In this document: positions 6,905-7,055 of the stretch, in pieces
Layout: the number at the start of each line of letters is the position of its first letter
How positions within the stretch are numbered: position 1 is the stretch's first letter
Source: Atopobium sp.
GTDB lineage: Bacteria; Actinomycetota; Coriobacteriia; Coriobacteriales; Atopobiaceae
Assembly: GCA_018376005.1 (NCBI GenBank)
Contig: JAHACE010000021.1
Coordinates: 1-7,055 of the forward strand
Direction: 5' to 3'
DNA: 7,055 nucleotides
Translations under genes and position numbers: made by a program
Notes under the pieces: generated by a model
The model's database searches: none
Seen by the model: only the letters and a program-made list of their open reading frames with translations
Told to the model about the DNA's origin: nothing

Positions 6905-6937
6905 GATGTTCTTTCTCTCAAATGTCCGACGTAAGTA

Positions 6938-7055
6938 CTATAGCCCGCGAGCATGATCAAAGGGCCAGAAAATAAACATTGCCTTAGAGGTCACGGTAGA
7001 AACCGCAACTGCTCCAAAATATCTGGAATCCAGCGAGTTTGTTCTGTTATCCCCC
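6938..7055 (-). CDS. lepB: Signal peptidase I, C-terminal end, cut by window edge
   Basis: Only the last 38 codons and the TAG stop are inside the window. They begin with GDNRTNSLDSRYFG, which matches the conserved box E of type I signal peptidases (GDNR.NS.DSR), followed by a tail containing SKAMFIFWPF, the usual KA...WPF ending of bacterial LepB/SipS proteins. These membrane-anchored Ser/Lys proteases remove signal peptides from exported proteins; the catalytic Ser and Lys and the membrane anchor lie upstream, outside the window. The stop is 33 bp before glyQ with no terminator between them, so co-transcription with glyQS is likely. The call rests on one strong motif plus the correct position relative to the C-terminus. 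Confidence 0.9.
   Translation of the reverse strand, partial: GDNRTNSLDSRYFGAVAVSTVTSKAMFIFWPFDHARGL

Noticed and set aside
6937..6942. TATAGT as the -10 box of a glyQ promoter
   Set aside because: It overlaps the lepB stop codon, and the only -35-like hexamer nearby (TTGATC) is just 12 bp away, too close for a normal promoter.

Overview
The window carries six protein genes, all read on the minus strand, so transcription runs right to left. From the right edge they are: the last 38 codons of a type I signal peptidase (lepB); complete glyQ and glyS (the two subunits of an alpha2beta2 glycyl-tRNA synthetase); a 131-codon gene for the N-terminal half of a pyruvate,phosphate dikinase regulatory protein (PDRP, DUF299); complete ppdK (pyruvate,phosphate dikinase); and, running off the left edge, the first 95 codons of dgt (dGTP triphosphohydrolase, HD family). 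The lepB and dgt fragments were read directly from the sequence at the window edges. No tRNA, rRNA, mobile element or CRISPR array was seen.

Organism: this looks like ordinary chromosomal core sequence of a bacterium with roughly half G+C. The order glyQ-glyS-DUF299, with ppdK and dgt next to it, resembles the glyQ-glyS-DUF299-dnaG-rpoD neighbourhood of Bacillus and related Gram-positives. The base composition, the two-gene glycyl-tRNA synthetase and the variant PPDK motifs suggest a moderate-GC actinobacterium of the Coriobacteriia (Atopobium, Lancefieldella or Olsenella type). That placement is an inference from general likeness and has not been tested by a search.

Layout: lepB and glyQ are 33 bp apart. 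glyQ and glyS abut exactly (TAA then ATG), and glyS is followed after 61 bp by the PDRP gene, so these four probably form one transcription unit. It ends at a strong hairpin terminator at about 3376-3411. ppdK then has its own promoter-like site, a 26-bp near-palindrome lying at the predicted transcription start, and a leader of about 168 nt with inverted repeats. ppdK ends in a terminator capped by a UUCG tetraloop, and dgt starts from its own promoter-like site just beyond.

Function: GlyQ and GlyS charge tRNA-Gly. PpdK interconverts pyruvate + ATP + Pi and PEP + AMP + PPi. Full-length PDRP switches PPDK on and off by phosphorylating a threonine two residues before the catalytic histidine. 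Here that threonine is present in PpdK, but the neighbouring PDRP gene stops before the P-loop kinase half. This mismatch, together with the palindrome and structured leader in front of ppdK, is the most interesting part of the window. It suggests that PPDK control in this organism is unusual or has moved to the transcript level.
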